Below, in pieces: positions 5,773 to 7,429 of a stretch of DNA of 7,429 nt; the first letter of the stretch is position 1; each line of letters begins with the position of its first letter. Origin of the DNA: Methanosarcinales archaeon. GTDB taxonomy: Archaea; Halobacteriota; Methanosarcinia; Methanosarcinales; Methanosarcinaceae. A model generated the notes under the pieces. That model saw only the letters and a program-made list of their open reading frames with translations. It was not told the DNA's origin and made no database searches. Location of the stretch: positions 1-7,429 of the forward strand of contig JAAXQB010000309.1 of NCBI GenBank assembly GCA_012329085.1, given 5' to 3'. A program made the translations under genes and the position numbers.

Positions 5773-6879
5773 ATGACTGGAAATACATTTGGACATACTT
5801 TTAAAATAACTACTTGGGGGGAATCCCATGGAACTGCTGTTGGTGTTGTTGTTGAAGGTGTGCCAGCAGGACTTGAACTTATGGAATTTCACATTCAAAA
5901 AGAATTGGATAGACGAAAACCTGGACAAAGTAAAGTATCGACAAAAAGAAAAGAAGCTGATAAAGTGGAAATTCTCTCTGGCACTTTTAATGGAAAGACA
6001 ACAGGAACTCCAATTTCTATGATTGTTCATAATAAAGATGCAGATTCAAGGGCTTATGAAGATATTAAAGATTTACCAAGACCTGGGCATGCAGATTACA
6101 CTTACTTTATGAAGTATGGCATAAGAGATTATAGAGGTGGGGGAAGATCGTCTGCAAGAGAAACTATTGGAAGGGTTGCAGGTGGTGCTATTGCAAAGAT
6201 ATTACTTAACAAGATTGGGGTGAAAATAGTTGCACATGTTGTTCAACTTGGGAATCATAAATCTAAACAAATGGATTTTAATGAAATAATTGAAAATGTG
6301 GAAAAAACACCTATGCGATGTGCCGATCTTGATGTAGCAATAAAAATGGAAAACGAAGTAGAATCTATGCGAAAACAAGGAGATAGCATAGGCGGTATCA
6401 TAGAAGTTATTGCATTAAATGTGCCAGTAGGTCTTGGAGAACCCGTATTTGATAAATTAGATGCAGACATTGCAAAAGCTATTATGAGTATTGGTGCTGT
6501 AAAAGGCATTGAGTTTGGAGTTGGTTTTAAGTGTGCAGATATGAAAGGTAGTGAGATGAATGATAATTTCATTTTAAAAGATGGGGAGATTGTAATGGAA
6601 ACTAATAATGCAGGCGGAATACTTGGGGGAATTTCATCAGGAATGCCAATTGTTTGCCGTGTTGCAATTAAGCCAACTCCTTCAATTTCAAAATCTCAAA
6701 AAACAGTCGATTTGCTAACTTTAAAAGAAACTGAAATCTCAATAAAAGGACGACATGATCCCACTATTCCGCCGCGTGCAGTTCCTGTTATAGAAGCTAT
6801 GGTTGCCATTGTTATTATGGATTTTATAATTAGAAATGGGAATCGAGATAACGTTCATTTGTCTCAAATGAGCTATTGA
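5773..6879 (+). CDS. aroC: Chorismate synthase
   Basis: The 368-residue enzyme makes chorismate from 5-enolpyruvylshikimate-3-phosphate by trans-elimination of phosphate, needing reduced FMN. It is the last step of the shikimate pathway and acts in the cytosol. Motifs are GNTFG (3-7), GESHG (16-20) with conserved His19, RPGHAD (103-108) with His106, [10 protein letters not shown] (122-131) and [17 protein letters not shown] (327-343). I chose ATG 5773 because the family begins M.GNTFG. A TTG at 5746 in the same frame would add nine residues but is less likely. No Shine-Dalgarno sequence is seen, and AAAATATAT at 5731-5738 is a possible TATA box. The final residues NVHLSQMSY and the TGA are encoded by a repeat-family hairpin (6853-6873), so the C-terminal tail past RNGNRD is probably acquired and non-catalytic. 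Confidence 0.96.
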   Translation: MTGNTFGHTFKITTWGESHGTAVGVVVEGVPAGLELMEFHIQKELDRRKPGQSKVSTKRKEADKVEILSGTFNGKTTGTPISMIVHNKDADSRAYEDIKDLPRPGHADYTYFMKYGIRDYRGGGRSSARETIGRVAGGAIAKILLNKIGVKIVAHVVQLGNHKSKQMDFNEIIENVEKTPMRCADLDVAIKMENEVESMRKQGDSIGGIIEVIALNVPVGLGEPVFDKLDADIAKAIMSIGAVKGIEFGVGFKCADMKGSEMNDNFILKDGEIVMETNNAGGILGGISSGMPIVCRVAIKPTPSISKSQKTVDLLTLKETEISIKGRHDPTIPPRAVPVIEAMVAIVIMDFIIRNGNRDNVHLSQMSY

Positions 6880-6917
6880 AAATTTCACTCAGTACATAAC
6901 TTTATAAGTTAATATAC
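6843..6917 (+). repeat. Repeat remnant V overlapping the end of aroC
   Basis: CGAGATAACG leads into a 21-nt hairpin (GTTCATTTG arm, loop TCT, 6853-6873, one G-T pair). GAGCTATTGAAAATTTC follows, close to 5366-5384, and then a degenerate inverted repeat (GTACATAA at 6892-6899, centre CTTTATAAG, TTAATATAC at 6909-6917). The order matches the right part of cluster IVb. It fills the space between the convergent aroC and TPR genes. Confidence 0.75.
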
Positions 6918-6958
6918 TACGATAAATTAAAAATTTCTTGCATTCGCAAATAATTTTT

Positions 6959-7195
6959 TTATTTCATCTTGTTACCGGAGTCTAATTCTATGGCTTTATT
7001 ATAACATTCAATGGCTTTGGAGTGTTTTTTTAAATTATGAAGTGTCAATCCTTTAATATTCCAAACATCAGTATAATCTGGCTTTAATTTTAATGTCTTA
7101 TCAAAGCATTCGATAGCTTCAGAATGTTTACCTAATTTACTAAATGCAACTCCTTTATCAATCCAATCATAAGCATCATTTTCTTTTACATTCAT
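6959..7195 (-). CDS. Small tetratricopeptide (TPR) repeat protein
   Basis: The 78-residue protein has two TPR units, about residues 8-41 (W11, G15, A27, F31, P39) and 42-75 (W45, G49, A61, Y65, A68), each 34 residues and matching the W-G-Y-A-P pattern. TPRs form helical hairpins for protein-protein binding, and the partner is unknown. There is no signal or membrane segment. Two units are few for a stable stand-alone fold, which usually needs about three plus a capping helix. It may therefore be a remnant of a longer TPR gene or a small adaptor. The ATG at 7193-7195 is preceded on the minus strand by TTAGGT, a weak ribosome binding site. It is convergent with aroC and transcribed away from the right-edge gene. 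Confidence 0.75.
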   Translation of the reverse strand: MNVKENDAYDWIDKGVAFSKLGKHSEAIECFDKTLKLKPDYTDVWNIKGLTLHNLKKHSKAIECYNKAIELDSGNKMK

Positions 7196-7264
7196 CTATT
7201 TATACCTAATTAAATTATTATAATTTTTAAATTATATGTGATTTATAATATTATTATACTAAAC

Positions 7265-7287
7265 ACGCATATCATTCTTATATGCGT
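7265..7287. other. Perfect hairpin in the divergent intergenic region
   Basis: ACGCATAT at 7265-7272 pairs fully with ATATGCGT at 7280-7287 across a 7-nt loop. It is unrelated to the repeat family. It lies upstream of the minus-strand TPR gene and of any right-edge gene, so it could be an operator-like palindrome or a terminator stem without a T-tract. Confidence 0.4.
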
Positions 7288-7371
7288 TAGGCAACTCACA
7301 GACAATAATTTACCAATAAATACTACAAATTTTGCACATCAAGTTCAAACCAAAAAGATAAATATGTTCAA

Positions 7372-7429
7372 ATGAGTATAACTTATCTAAAAGTAAAAGA
7401 GCAGTATGAAAATAAACGAAATCTCAGAA
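7372..7429 (+). CDS. Possible start of a gene running off the right edge
   Basis: Two open starts reach the window end in different frames. ATG 7372 gives MSITYLKVKEQYENKRNLR. ATG 7406 gives MKINEISE, with TATAACTTA at 7377-7385 about 29 bases upstream, the spacing of a leaderless start. The second looks more like an archaeal N-terminus, but too little is visible to decide or to name a product. Confidence 0.3.
   Translation, partial: MSITYLKVKEQYENKRNLR

Overview
This AT-rich window (roughly 30% GC by eye) comes from an archaeon, most likely a euryarchaeote of the methanogen/F420-using type. The evidence is a group II chaperonin (thermosome) gene, a coenzyme F420:NADP oxidoreductase, archaeal TATA boxes at leaderless-mRNA spacing, and tRNA genes without an encoded CCA. 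I cannot place it below that level from sequence alone.

Layout: (1) 1-125, the 3' end of an unidentified gene. (2) 126-1154, about 1 kb without a convincing gene but with two palindromic repeat clusters (284-492 and 879-1119), the second touching the thermosome promoter. (3) 1155-2762, thermosome subunit. (4) 2789-2971, a repeat element bounded by perfect 18-bp terminal inverted repeats. (5) 2972-3383, AT-rich DNA with an orphan hairpin/T-tract terminator at 3078-3110. (6) 3384-3890, flavin reductase-like FMN protein, and 4105-4770, F420:NADP oxidoreductase, each with its own TATA box. (7) tRNA-Gly(UCC) at 4877-4947. (8) 4978-5465, the largest repeat cluster. (9) tRNA-Leu(UAG) at 5617-5701. 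(10) 5773-6879, chorismate synthase, whose last codons and stop lie inside another repeat remnant. (11) 6959-7195 on the minus strand, a two-repeat TPR protein. (12) 7196-7429, a divergent upstream region with the possible start of a further plus-strand gene.

The protein genes are ordinary housekeeping and redox functions, and apart from loose redox context they do not form an operon. The notable content is between them: a dispersed family of composite repeats built from short perfect hairpins, most with 3-nt loops. Stem sequences vary between copies but pairing is kept by compensating changes. The elements share end sequences (TTTTTTTATAGCTCG and its complement, and an inverted repeat GTATATAA-N9-TTATATAC). 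They sit exactly at gene boundaries, where an end can act as a T-tract terminator, may supply a TATA-like promoter, and in one case supplies the end of a coding sequence. This repeat family is the best candidate here for an undescribed system.
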